The notes under the pieces were generated by a model. The model was not told where the DNA came from and searched no databases. It saw only the letters and a list, made by a program, of their open reading frames with translations. The position numbers were made by a program, and so were the translations under genes. From a virus, in IMG/VR virus record IMGVR_UViG_3300028883_001011, positions 1 to 26,747 of that record: a stretch of DNA of 26,747 bases. One strand, written 5' to 3'. Positions 7,118 through 13,596 of the stretch are shown piece after piece. Within the stretch, counting starts at the first letter, position 1. Each line of letters opens with the position of its first letter.

Positions 7118-7684
7118 ATGAAAAAAATCGATACGCACGTCCCCGTTGACGTCTGGAAACGCTACGAGCAATGGGTAAAGGGCCGTGGCAACATCCCGTC
7201 GCGACAGCTTCACACGCGACTCTTTGAACTGTTCTTGGCCTTGCCCGAACACCTTCGCCTTCAGGTTCTCTACGGCAAGCTTGAAGACATGAACCAGATC
7301 GTCGCCCCCTTGAACCGCCAACGTGTCCCGGTCCCGGAAGATGCATTGCAGTGGTGTGGCATGCCGCTGACGCCGGCGTGGACCGCCGCCGAGCGAGAGC
7401 ATGCCATCCGCGCGATGGCACAGGATCTTCTTCGACGCGGCATACCGGTCGACCAACTCCACGCAGCCATCGAGGCACCCGCCAAACGTGGACAAGCATC
7501 GGCTCCCGGCGCGCCGGACTTGTCTCCGGAAGAACTGGTGTCGACTTGGCCCGAGGACACTAAGCAGTGTGCGATGGCCGTGCTCGCGCGCAGTATTCCC
7601 GACAAAGAACGATCGAAGCTTCATCGTGTTATTGACGTCGAGGCCGCCGCGATTGCCTCCGATCAGGCGGATACTGTTTCTTGA
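7118..7684 (+). CDS. hypothetical protein, possible ribbon-helix-helix N-terminus
   Basis: The product has 188 residues from this ATG (194 from the ATG at 7100). Residues 1-45 begin with a strand (MKKIDTHVPVDVWKRYEQWV) followed by two helices, a layout compatible with a ribbon-helix-helix DNA-binding fold, though no diagnostic motif is certain. The remainder (about 70-185) is helical, with a Pro/Ala-rich break near 130-145. There is no membrane segment. Its 3' end overlaps by 56 bases the convergent small gene at 7629-7808, so at most one of the two may be expressed at a time. The function is unknown; an accessory regulator is a guess. Confidence 0.5.
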   Translation: MKKIDTHVPVDVWKRYEQWVKGRGNIPSRQLHTRLFELFLALPEHLRLQVLYGKLEDMNQIVAPLNRQRVPVPEDALQWCGMPLTPAWTAAEREHAIRAMAQDLLRRGIPVDQLHAAIEAPAKRGQASAPGAPDLSPEELVSTWPEDTKQCAMAVLARSIPDKERSKLHRVIDVEAAAIASDQADTVS

Positions 7685-7808
7685 TAGCAACGATCAGGCC
7701 CTCGACATAGGTCGTACGGACCCGCTTCCTGTTGAGAAGTTTGACCAGGCGTGTGATGGCACGGTCCTTTTCGGCACCCCCATCCGCGAGACGACTCTCC
7801 TCGCTCAT
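7629..7808 (-). CDS. small basic hypothetical protein, 59 aa
   Basis: The frame is longer, but the ATG at 7808 was chosen because AGGG precedes it and a good promoter lies about 95-120 bases upstream. The product starts MSEESRLADGGAEKDRAITR, has one predicted helical core (about 14-42) and ends in a basic tail rich in Arg (RRQSRRPRRQ). No family is recognised. It converges on and overlaps the 3' end of the + strand gene before it. The existence of the gene rests mainly on the promoter. Confidence 0.35.
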   Translation of the reverse strand: MSEESRLADGGAEKDRAITRLVKLLNRKRVRTTYVEGLIVAIKKQYPPDRRQSRRPRRQ

Positions 7809-7901
7809 GACACTGTTTCCCTCATCAAAAGGTTCCTGCTGAACCCGACGACCTAACCTCATTTGAAGCCAGCACGTTCCGTTCGCCGGATTAGGCGACG
7901 G

Positions 7902-7953
7902 ATTAAAGCAAGCCTCTAACAAAATGTCAACACACAGTGACACGAAAGTGACA
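7902..7953 (-). promoter_or_regulatory. near-consensus promoter with paired upstream boxes
   Basis: On the - strand TTGACA (7930-7925) and TTTAAT (7907-7902) are 17 bases apart. Just upstream of the -35, two AGTGACA boxes (7936-7942 and 7947-7953, read on the + strand) repeat with an 11-base period, one helical turn, as expected of a binding site for an activator or repressor. Confidence 0.5.
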
Positions 7954-8130
7954 TTGAAAACAGAAAAATCTTCGCGCCCACTCCATACCTGCCAACCTCG
8001 CCGGAAAAAGTGAATTCTTCTCATTTTTGCATCCACATCGGACGGTCGTGAAACGCCTTATACAAGAGACGATGGGTGGAAACGAGCGATTCTATCTGGC
8101 GGACAAAATATTCTTGCCAAGCGATTGAAC

Positions 8131-8171
8131 ATATTGTACAATTTGGACGAATAGTACAGAGTGTACAATAT
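8131..8171 (+). promoter_or_regulatory. toxin-antitoxin operator with GTAC boxes
   Basis: ATATTGTACA (8131-8140) and its perfect complement TGTACAATAT (8162-8171) flank a region that also holds TTGGAC (8144-8149). The first box is itself a palindrome (ATTGTACAAT, 8133-8142), and a third GTAC lies at 8154-8157. It ends 15 bases before the antitoxin ATG, so it is probably the site of autorepression by the antitoxin-toxin complex. Confidence 0.55.
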
Positions 8172-8185
8172 ATGGAGATCCACCG

Positions 8186-8431
8186 ATGACGACAATCGCT
8201 GCCAGTGATTTTCGGCAACAGCTCGCCGATCTGGGAAACCGCGTCGGCTACGGCGGTGAACGCATCACGGTCACGCGTAGCGGCAAGCCGCTTTTCGCCA
8301 TCGTGCCCTATGAGGACGCCGAACTGCTGGAGGCCCTGGAAGACCGGATGGACCTGGATCTGGCCAAGAAAGCCCTGAAACGCAACGATACCGTTTCCTG
8401 GACGAAGGCGAAGAAGGAACTGGGCCTGTAG
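8186..8431 (+). CDS. Phd/YefM-family antitoxin
   Basis: The product has 81 residues and GGAG precedes the ATG. The N-terminal 50 residues match the Phd/YefM fold: an opening strand and helix (MTTIAASDFRQQLADLGNRV), then ERITVTRSGKPLFAIVPYED, the typical sheet ending in a VPYED-like turn. The acidic helical C-terminus would wrap the toxin. In this family the dimeric N-terminus binds the operator and represses the operon, and the C-terminus neutralises the partner RelE-type RNase. The toxin gene follows after six bases and the palindromic operator lies upstream, which completes the module. Confidence 0.88.
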   Translation: MTTIAASDFRQQLADLGNRVGYGGERITVTRSGKPLFAIVPYEDAELLEALEDRMDLDLAKKALKRNDTVSWTKAKKELGL

Positions 8432-8437
8432 GCTGCC

Positions 8438-8707
8438 ATGACGTACCGCATTGAGATCGACCGCCGGGCCCTCAAGGTCTTGGCTTCCCTGCCCAAGAAG
8501 ATCCAACGCCAGATCGTCGCACGGATCGATTCCCTCGCCGAAGAACCGTTCGCGCCCGACGCCCAGCAAATCAAAGGCCAGGAAGACATCTGGCGTATCC
8601 GCTCAGGCAGCTACCGCATCGCCTACACCGTCCGTCAGAAAGTCCTCTGCATCCTGGTCCTACGGGTCGGGGACCGCAAAGACTTCTACCGGCATTTCAA
8701 TCGGTAG
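8438..8707 (+). CDS. RelE/ParE-family toxin
   Basis: The product has 89 residues, usual for RelE toxins. The N-terminus (MTYRIEIDRRALKVLASLPK) and the helical hairpin with KKIQRQIVARIDSLAEEP are characteristic, followed by the central sheet IWRIRSGSYRIAYTVRQKVLCILVLRVGDRKDFYR, where the Arg and the final Asp/Tyr residues correspond to the mRNA-cleavage surface of RelE relatives. It lies six bases after the antitoxin stop. In such pairs the toxin cleaves mRNA on the ribosome once the unstable antitoxin is degraded; they stabilise mobile elements and can act in phage defence. A ParE-like gyrase toxin is the alternative, but the conserved charged residues favour RelE. Confidence 0.88.
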   Translation: MTYRIEIDRRALKVLASLPKKIQRQIVARIDSLAEEPFAPDAQQIKGQEDIWRIRSGSYRIAYTVRQKVLCILVLRVGDRKDFYRHFNR

Positions 8708-8734
8708 CACCGCTTCACACCGGGATTGCCCGCA

Positions 8735-8780
8735 CAAAAAGCAAAACCCCGCCAGAGGCCTTTCAGCGTGTCTGACGGGG
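8735..8780 (-). terminator. terminator of - strand defence genes
   Basis: Read on the - strand, CCCCGTCAGA and TCTGGCGGGG (8780-8747) form an imperfect stem followed by TTTTGCTTTTT (8746-8736). It lies between the toxin and the - strand AbiGi-like gene. It should end - strand transcripts; on the + strand it lacks a T-run. Confidence 0.6.
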
Positions 8781-8919
8781 AGTAGATCAATCCCACTGCG
8801 GTGTGATTAGCTGAGTTACACAAATTGCGGCGTTGCGTGCGGGACGTGCGCTTGCTGCGTTCCATTTGTACCCACACACGGTGAAACAAATCAATCCTCC
8901 TTTTGAGAAACGGCTCCCG
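8781..8919. other. tail of second cassette, possible decayed attC
   Basis: On the - strand TGTGTAAC (8822-8815) is complementary to GTTACACA at the left edge of the AbiGi-like cassette (9622-9615), as a 5' half-site of its attC should be. No clear hairpin or closing GTT site follows, so the attC would be damaged, or the match is chance. An AGGAGG and a TTG-started short frame lie here too but look unconvincing. Confidence 0.3.
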
Positions 8920-9606
8920 CTAAAAATCAGCGCACTCGGTCAACGTAACCGTACTCGGCATGTCTTTCGAAAAGAACGCTCGTATCCTTTCCTCGCCTAA
9001 TGCCTTCCGCCGTACAGTCTCATCTGGGAACACGATTATTCTGACATCGCGGGCCTGGAACGGCATTCTGAAGACTCCCTTTCCGGCAGCACTCGTGAAG
9101 TGGGGATTGTCGTCGCTCTCATCGTAGATGAGTCGCCACTCAAGTTCTTCGAAAAAGTCGTCGCCATTGCCATCCGACATTCGCTTCACATGTGCCATTA
9201 TCCATTTTGCCCACCTCCTAATGTCCTCTTCACGTTCGGAGCGATCGTGGATCTTGCGAATGGAGTCCTCTAGCAGACGACCATTCCGATCCGATTCATA
9301 TGGTATGTAGATGACCGGACGACCACCTTTCTTCATGATGAAGTCACGTGCAAAGCCGATGCCAAGCTTGCCGTACCGTCGAGCGTGTGTTTCCGCTTGA
9401 CTTAATCTTATTTCGGTGAAACATAATCTCACCAGATGCTTGATCTTCCAGCGACGAATGACAGCTTCCGTTGTCCGCTTCGCGAAGAGTCCGTTCTCGC
9501 AGTCATCTGCGAGGCGCTCGACATATCGCTGCGTGTTGCTCCCTGCGGAAGAGTTCTCAATGTCTCTTCCGGTCCAATGAACGAGGATATTAGAATGGAT
9601 GGGCAT
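8920..9606 (-). CDS. AbiGi-like abortive-infection protein
   Basis: The product has 228 residues. Key segments resemble the AbiGi antitoxin family of phage resistance: an opening SNILVHWTG, the central LCFTEIRLSQAETHARRYGK and LGIGFARDFI (about 61-90), GGRPVIYIPYES (about 94-105), and FFEELEWRLIYD (about 151-162). In this family the pattern is C-F-x-[DE]-I-x-L-S with a His and YG-x-GI, followed by P-V-x-Y and a late EWR. Family assignment is from remembered motifs. In the known two-gene system AbiGi pairs with AbiGii, a nucleotidyltransferase toxin; no such gene is in the window. The ATG lies 15 bases after the attC crossover point, typical of cassette genes. GC is lower than in the flanking phage genes. 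Confidence 0.6.
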   Translation of the reverse strand: MPIHSNILVHWTGRDIENSSAGSNTQRYVERLADDCENGLFAKRTTEAVIRRWKIKHLVRLCFTEIRLSQAETHARRYGKLGIGFARDFIMKKGGRPVIYIPYESDRNGRLLEDSIRKIHDRSEREEDIRRWAKWIMAHVKRMSDGNGDDFFEELEWRLIYDESDDNPHFTSAAGKGVFRMPFQARDVRIIVFPDETVRRKALGEERIRAFFSKDMPSTVTLTECADF

Positions 9607-9615
9607 CGTTCTTCT

Positions 9616-9681
9616 GTGTAACGTTTGAGCTCAGGCCGCGGCCCGTCAGGGCCGTCGCGCCTGCAGTGAATGGTTAGCAGC
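9616..9681 (-). other. integron attC site, 66 bp
   Basis: Read on the - strand the site opens GCTGCTAACCATTC, has arms CAGGCGCGACGGCCC and GGGCCGCGGCCTG around a TGAC loop with unpaired bases in one arm, and closes CTCAAACGTTACAC. This is the attC plan: AAC, an imperfect hairpin with extrahelical bases, then GTT. The half-site GCTGCTAAC (9681-9673) is the exact reverse complement of GTTAGCAGC at the other end of the cassette (10375-10367), as demanded by excision and closure of a cassette. The crossover is between 9622 and 9621. The stop codon of the upstream gene lies inside the half-site, also usual in cassettes. Confidence 0.8.
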
Positions 9682-10374
9682 GTTCAGTAGAACGGAATTT
9701 CGGATCTGACCTAGTTGACACCACAAACACAGCCTCAGCTCCAGAACCGGGATCACTTTCGCTGACCCTCCTGTACGCATCTTGCATCCAAGAAATGCAC
9801 GCTTCTGGCGTGCACGAGTTCTTGGTGGAGGCAATAAATGAGTCGATGTTTACTAATCCGACTGCCTTCTCGAAATGCTCGCTTCCCGAGCCGGCATGAA
9901 GAATCTTAACCCCATCGGTGGATCGATGCAGGCGAGTCTGGTTTTCAACCGGGCTAAACAGAAATGTATTTGTGAAGTATGTGTCAGCGTCTTGGTCAAA
10001 GAACGAGGCGATGCCCTGATTGACCATGAACGAGGTCAATGTGCTCAGGCTGGAGCGATCATGAATACGTAGGAAACTTTCCATGTGCTTTCGAATTGTC
10101 CAGAGCCCTTCATCGATACTGGCACTCCGCTCAATCGTTTGGATGTAGTAATGGTCTTGTGTATGGCCAGCGATGCCCAAGGCTAGGCTTCTGCTCGAAT
10201 TCAGAGTGATTTTATTGTAGTCGTGAACTATGGAAGTGCCTCCAGCGTGAACGGCTATGTCAGGCGTTGTTGTAACCGGGCACTCCGCCATTGCCTTTCG
10301 ATCTGCTGACAGAACAGACATGTCTCTATGCAAAATATTGAGTATGAAGGTCACATGTACCCCTAAGCTGCTAA
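9622..10374 (-). mobile_element. integron gene cassette (Ntn hydrolase)
   Basis: The cassette is delimited by G-TTAGCAGC at 10375/10374 and G-TTACACA at 9622/9621, and holds one gene and one attC, all on the - strand. It is 753 bp long, a usual cassette size. There is no integron integrase, no attI-associated promoter structure and no run of further clear attC sites, so it is a lone cassette, either captured from an integron elsewhere or left behind by one. Confidence 0.75.
9674..10354 (-). CDS. stand-alone proteasome/HslV-like Ntn hydrolase
   Basis: The product has 226 residues from GTG at 10354, chosen because AGGGG lies five bases upstream and because it puts Thr directly after the initiator Met. 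The N-terminus reads MTFILNILHRDMSVLSADRK: once Met is removed, Thr is residue 1 and the Asp of SAD is residue 17, as in proteasome beta subunits and HslV. A Lys in NKITL (about 48) and GIAG (60-63) match the Lys33 region and the GxAG strand, with an insertion of about 14 residues. The helical middle and remaining strands are compatible with the fold. No unfoldase partner is nearby. It is carried on a gene cassette; the target is unknown. Confidence 0.6.
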   Translation of the reverse strand: MTFILNILHRDMSVLSADRKAMAECPVTTTPDIAVHAGGTSIVHDYNKITLNSSRSLALGIAGHTQDHYYIQTIERSASIDEGLWTIRKHMESFLRIHDRSSLSTLTSFMVNQGIASFFDQDADTYFTNTFLFSPVENQTRLHRSTDGVKILHAGSGSEHFEKAVGLVNIDSFIASTKNSCTPEACISWMQDAYRRVSESDPGSGAEAVFVVSTRSDPKFRSTERC

Positions 10375-10380
10375 CAATGA

Positions 10381-10530
10381 TTAGATGGACCCGCATAAGA
10401 TGCAAGAATGCTCGTTTCGGTCCGTATAAGCCGCCTTTGGATTTCCTGCCAAGAACGCCATAAGATTTGCTCCTTCAAGAGCTTGCTGTCGGTCCACTCC
10501 CTTATCCCGGGATCTTATGCGGATCCGCAT
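10381..10530 (-). CDS. 49-aa ORF with strong ribosome site
   Basis: The frame starts at an ATG inside the 28-bp palindrome, with GGAGG five bases upstream, and stops 26 bases before the Ntn hydrolase start. The product begins MRIRIRSRDKGVDRQQALEG, continues ANLMAFLAGNPKAAYT and ends CILCGSI, so it contains a CxxC pair. A second ATG (10461) also has a GGAG upstream and would give a 26-aa form. No family is recognised. It lies just outside the cassette boundary and may be the first gene of the same transcript, or a leader peptide. Confidence 0.4.
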   Translation of the reverse strand: MRIRIRSRDKGVDRQQALEGANLMAFLAGNPKAAYTDRNEHSCILCGSI

Positions 10531-10537
10531 AAGATCC
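10510..10537. repeat. 28-bp perfect palindrome with CCGCATAAGAT arms
   Basis: The palindrome consists of CCGCATAAGAT and its complement ATCTTATGCGG meeting at GGATCC. Further copies of CCGCATAAGA lie at 10391-10400 and, as CCGCATAAG, at 6827-6835. It covers the ribosome site and start of the 49-aa ORF. Confidence 0.65.
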
Positions 10538-10566
10538 TCCAAATCACAGCCCATTCACCGCATTGA

Positions 10567-10589
10567 TAGGGGCGCACGGACGCGCCCTA
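10567..10589. repeat. hairpin in leader of 49-aa ORF
   Basis: TAGGGGCGC (10567-10575) pairs with GCGCCCTA (10582-10589) with one bulged G; GATAG/CTATC pairing can extend it outward. No T-run follows on either strand. It lies between the putative promoter and the 49-aa ORF on the - strand. Confidence 0.35.
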
Positions 10590-10652
10590 ATAACTATCAA
10601 CCCTCCAGACGGTTTCGGCGAATCTCGCGTTCGGAGCTACTGAGTACAAGAT

Positions 10653-10681
10653 GTTTAAAGTGCAAACTTCCTGACGGTCAA
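10653..10681 (-). promoter_or_regulatory. weak promoter towards cassette genes
   Basis: On the - strand TTGACC (10681-10676) and TTAAAC (10658-10653) are 17 bases apart. The -35 is good and the -10 poor. A transcript would run through the 49-aa ORF, the Ntn hydrolase and the AbiGi-like gene to the terminator at 8747-8780. Confidence 0.3.
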
Positions 10682-10718
10682 AATACACCCAGTCGGATCG
10701 GCGGTCAAGGAAGACACC

Positions 10719-10742
10719 AAAAAATGTCCCGGCATGAGGACA
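10719..10742 (-). terminator. rho-independent terminator of phage operon
   Basis: On the - strand TGTCC (10742-10738) and GGACA (10729-10725) form a stem followed by six Ts (10724-10719). It begins five bases after the last tail gene, so it ends the structural operon. Confidence 0.6.
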
Positions 10743-10746
10743 CCGC

Positions 10747-11166
10747 CTACGGTTCGCTGGCGAGGGTCATTGTGACGTCGTAGCTTTCGCCATCGGCCAG
10801 GGCGACGCCGCTACCGGCGTTGAGGGGCTCGGTGGCGATCAGTTTGCCGCTATCGTCGGCGGTGGTGGCTAGGAACTTGGTCTTAGCTAGGCTCCACGCC
10901 CCACCGGAGGCGGTGAACGTCACCTCGGCTGTTGTCAGTGCCCGGCCGTTGGTTCCGGCGGCGGCACTGACCATGCCAATCGAATCGGCGGCAACATACT
11001 GACGGGCATAACCGTTGCCGCTCAATTCCGTCAGATCGCCCAGTGCCGCATTGGCTGGGATATCATCCTCGGCCTCCGTGCAGAAACCGATGTAGTAGTG
11101 GTTGGGCTTGGTCTGCTGGCCGTTGGCCAACTCGAATAGGAACTGAATACCCTGGGTTCGGATCAT
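10747..11166 (-). CDS. small tail-tip or fibre protein
   Basis: The product has 139 residues and begins MIRTQGIQFLFELANGQ. Its plan is that of a common phage virion protein: NHYYIGFCTEA, then LTELSGNGYARQYV, a mid segment ending AEVTFTASGGAWSLAKTKFL, and a closing strand. The same plan is found in the product at 15310-15708. AGGAAAG lies before the ATG. It is the last gene of the phage operon, ten bases after the tail-hub gene, and is followed by the terminator. The exact role is not known; tail-tip decoration or fibre attachment is likely from position. Confidence 0.6.
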   Translation of the reverse strand: MIRTQGIQFLFELANGQQTKPNHYYIGFCTEAEDDIPANAALGDLTELSGNGYARQYVAADSIGMVSAAAGTNGRALTTAEVTFTASGGAWSLAKTKFLATTADDSGKLIATEPLNAGSGVALADGESYDVTMTLASEP

Positions 11167-11175
11167 GCTGCTTTC

Positions 11176-12768
11176 CTACGTGTAGGGTCCATTTTCAGTG
11201 CTGGACGTGGTGAAAACGAGCTCGGAACAACCCTCATCATCGAGGAAACGATCCTCGATTTCTTCGCCTGCCTCGCTGGCGGCTGCGCTCGGTGGCATGC
11301 CGTAGGTGGTGTACGCCTGGCTGAAGACATCTTCGACCACTTCGAGGATACACTCGCCTTCGGTTAGGCTGCCTCGATCGATCGTCACGACACGGACCAC
11401 CATGCTGGCGATATTCAGGGCCGGATACGAGATCCGGATTACGCTGGTTTCGTACAGATGGGCCATCGTCCGCAGGGCTCGAAGCGTCAGACGCTTCGGC
11501 ATCGCGGAGAACTGCTGCTGCTCACGTGCGGCAATTTTGGCGGCCAGTTCCGCCGAGCAGACGAAAGCGGAATAGTCGAACTCCTGGACCACCGGATGAC
11601 CACCCTGGCGAGCTAGCAACGCGATGTCATCATCAACGGCAGGACGGCTTTCCAGCGTGACACGGTCGTGCCACTGGACAATGGTTCTGCTCGGCACCTT
11701 GCCGGGCGAGCTGGTCGCCATCTGCTCGACCCAGAAATCAGATTCATCGAATTCCTCCAGAGACTCGGCATCATAGTCGTCGCGGACCAGGCCGATCTCG
11801 AACTGGCCCGTCGACGGATCCACGTAGACCTTGCCATCAACAATGCCCTCGATTTGCTGAACCATACTCTCAACGTCGTCGTTGGCCGAATCCCACACAC
11901 AGGACAGGCCGTAGCCTTCGTCGTAGCACGTGTCGGCCGCTGTGAGGAAGCTGATGCCGATCGAAGTCGTGTCCTTGCCCAGGCCGACGATGATCGAAGT
12001 CAGCAGTTCGTAAATGATGTGAATCGCGTTGAGGTCGCCATCGGACCCGATCGGTGCCTTGCTGATATACCACATCTGCGAGCCATCGGTGAGTTGATCG
12101 GTCCGCTTGCCGAGAAAACTCCACGGCTTGATCTGCGGCATGGTCCCAATGTAAACCAACGCCAGAATCACCCCGGTGAATCCCCGATACGCAGGCTCGT
12201 CCGTGCCCAGCCTGCTCTCCAGATAACTGTCCAGTGCCTGTGTCGCCCCGCCATATTGGATGTGAACCGTCCCAGAGACGCCGCCCTCTCGCTTGTAGCC
12301 ACCAAAACAGTTACCCGCCGCGATTGTCGCGGTGGTGGCACCGTCTGCAGCCAGATCCTCCGGATCATCAAGCGTGGGCCAGACGCACGTGTCTGCCACC
12401 CAGATCTGCCGAATGCCATCGATGTTTGCCTGACAGACGCCCATGTGCAGCCCGATCGAATACAGATAGGCCACGGTCACCTTGCTGCCGGTCATCTTGT
12501 TGGCCCATTTCTCCTTCTTCTTGGCCTTCAACTGCAGCAGAGGGCTGACCGCGTTGGGAGACTGGAGACGCCGGCAGCCGAAGAGCACGGGCAGGGGCCG
12601 CCCTTCCTCGGCCGTCGGCAGCGTGAAATCTTCCTTGCCCGCCGGTTTTGGGCTCTTCTGCTTGGCCGCCAGCAGCATCGATATGCCCGTGGAGATGGCC
12701 GTGGCGACGAACATCTGCCAGAGGAACGGGATCAATTGGAAGATGGCGAGTACGGGCATCTCGATCAT
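11176..12768 (-). CDS. tail hub / tip attachment protein
   Basis: The product has 530 residues from the ATG that overlaps the preceding stop (ATGA) and follows GGGGGA; a GTG four codons upstream is less likely. The N-terminus has a hydrophobic stretch (about 5-32), then PTAEEGRPLPVLFGCRR and GRPLPV-type strands, as in phage tail-tip proteins of the lambda J and GTA host-specificity groups (putative phage tail protein family). The middle region with IIYELLTS, GIVDGKVYVDPSTGQFEIGLVR and SRTIVQWHDRV follows the hub pattern. The C-terminus is acidic. It probably closes the tail tip and contacts the host surface. It is shorter than typical J proteins (over 1,000 residues). Confidence 0.7.
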   Translation of the reverse strand: MIEMPVLAIFQLIPFLWQMFVATAISTGISMLLAAKQKSPKPAGKEDFTLPTAEEGRPLPVLFGCRRLQSPNAVSPLLQLKAKKKEKWANKMTGSKVTVAYLYSIGLHMGVCQANIDGIRQIWVADTCVWPTLDDPEDLAADGATTATIAAGNCFGGYKREGGVSGTVHIQYGGATQALDSYLESRLGTDEPAYRGFTGVILALVYIGTMPQIKPWSFLGKRTDQLTDGSQMWYISKAPIGSDGDLNAIHIIYELLTSIIVGLGKDTTSIGISFLTAADTCYDEGYGLSCVWDSANDDVESMVQQIEGIVDGKVYVDPSTGQFEIGLVRDDYDAESLEEFDESDFWVEQMATSSPGKVPSRTIVQWHDRVTLESRPAVDDDIALLARQGGHPVVQEFDYSAFVCSAELAAKIAAREQQQFSAMPKRLTLRALRTMAHLYETSVIRISYPALNIASMVVRVVTIDRGSLTEGECILEVVEDVFSQAYTTYGMPPSAAASEAGEEIEDRFLDDEGCSELVFTTSSTENGPYT

Positions 12769-13580
12769 AGAATCCCCCACTGGCTAAACGGGTCCTCGTC
12801 CGGGATATTCGGCTGACCGCGATACTCGTCACGATTGCCGAACTTGCTGTGGCAGGTCGCGACCAGGTGGTCGCAACCCGGATAGACTTCGAATCGCTGA
12901 TCGGCCGCCACACCCGGAATCCCCGGTGTGATCACGATGTCATTACCGCTGTGCGCCACGATCTTACGCCGCCGACCGTTGACGACGATATCCCCGCCGA
13001 TCCACCAGCCGTCGGCCTGATCGGCAAAGACCGCACTGGATAGCGTATTACCATCGACGGCGTCAAGAGCACCCGTGGCCTTATGATCGGCGCGAGCCAC
13101 GCCGCAAAACTCGCTGTAGAGTTCGACACTGCACTGGCGACTGTAGCGTGTGACCAGTCCCGCCTTCTGCATGGCGGCCGTCATCGGATCGATGATGATC
13201 TCGGCCCATCGCTTGCCCTGCCGATCGGACTGCTTGAAAGCCACGTCGGCCACGTCACCTCGGTAGACGGCCGTCACATCCGTACCGTGCCCTTTGTAGC
13301 GAACGTAGTGGACGATATCCTCGGGTGCTGTGATGGTGTACTGCCAGGCAAAGGGATTGAGCCAGTCGCACTTGACGACCGTCTGGCTCTTGAGGACGTT
13401 GCCCCCCTGCTCGATTCGACCGCCGCTGCAGTAACAGGCAAAGAACTTCTGCCCATCATACTCGACGTTGGCCGGGGCATCCGCATACCGCCAGAACGTC
13501 GTGGTCTCGCCGAGCTGGAACTCGTGCAGTTCGTACGGTACCGCTTCGATCAGCGAAGTCTCAGTATCCCAGAAGCCCAT
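12765..13580 (-). CDS. tail protein, DUF2163/BR0599 type
   Basis: The product has 271 residues from an ATG 17 bases after the upstream stop; the reading frame is open further but that part overlaps the previous gene. The N-terminus (MGFWDTETSLIEAVPYELHE) and the C-terminal signature GCDHLVATCHSKFGNRDEYRGQPNIP with PGCD and CxxKFxN match the BR0599 domain of gene-transfer-agent-like tail hubs. It has several Cys residues (CYCSGG, C-S-V, CGVA, GCD, CHS), which might form metal or disulfide sites. Position between the two other tip proteins is the same as in GTA clusters. No NlpC/P60 peptidase gene follows, which such clusters normally carry. Confidence 0.8.
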   Translation of the reverse strand: MGFWDTETSLIEAVPYELHEFQLGETTTFWRYADAPANVEYDGQKFFACYCSGGRIEQGGNVLKSQTVVKCDWLNPFAWQYTITAPEDIVHYVRYKGHGTDVTAVYRGDVADVAFKQSDRQGKRWAEIIIDPMTAAMQKAGLVTRYSRQCSVELYSEFCGVARADHKATGALDAVDGNTLSSAVFADQADGWWIGGDIVVNGRRRKIVAHSGNDIVITPGIPGVAADQRFEVYPGCDHLVATCHSKFGNRDEYRGQPNIPDEDPFSQWGIL

Positions 13581-13596
13581 CAGCTCATGCTCCCAT

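Noticed and set aside
8686-8889. TTG-started - strand ORF with AGGAGG
   Set aside because: The ribosome site is good, but the frame passes through the terminator hairpin and overlaps the end of the toxin gene, with a tail resembling translated terminator. I cannot support a protein.
11668-12816. Open + strand frame of 382 residues
   Set aside because: It runs antisense to the tail hub gene and has His/Arg-rich shadow composition without motifs.
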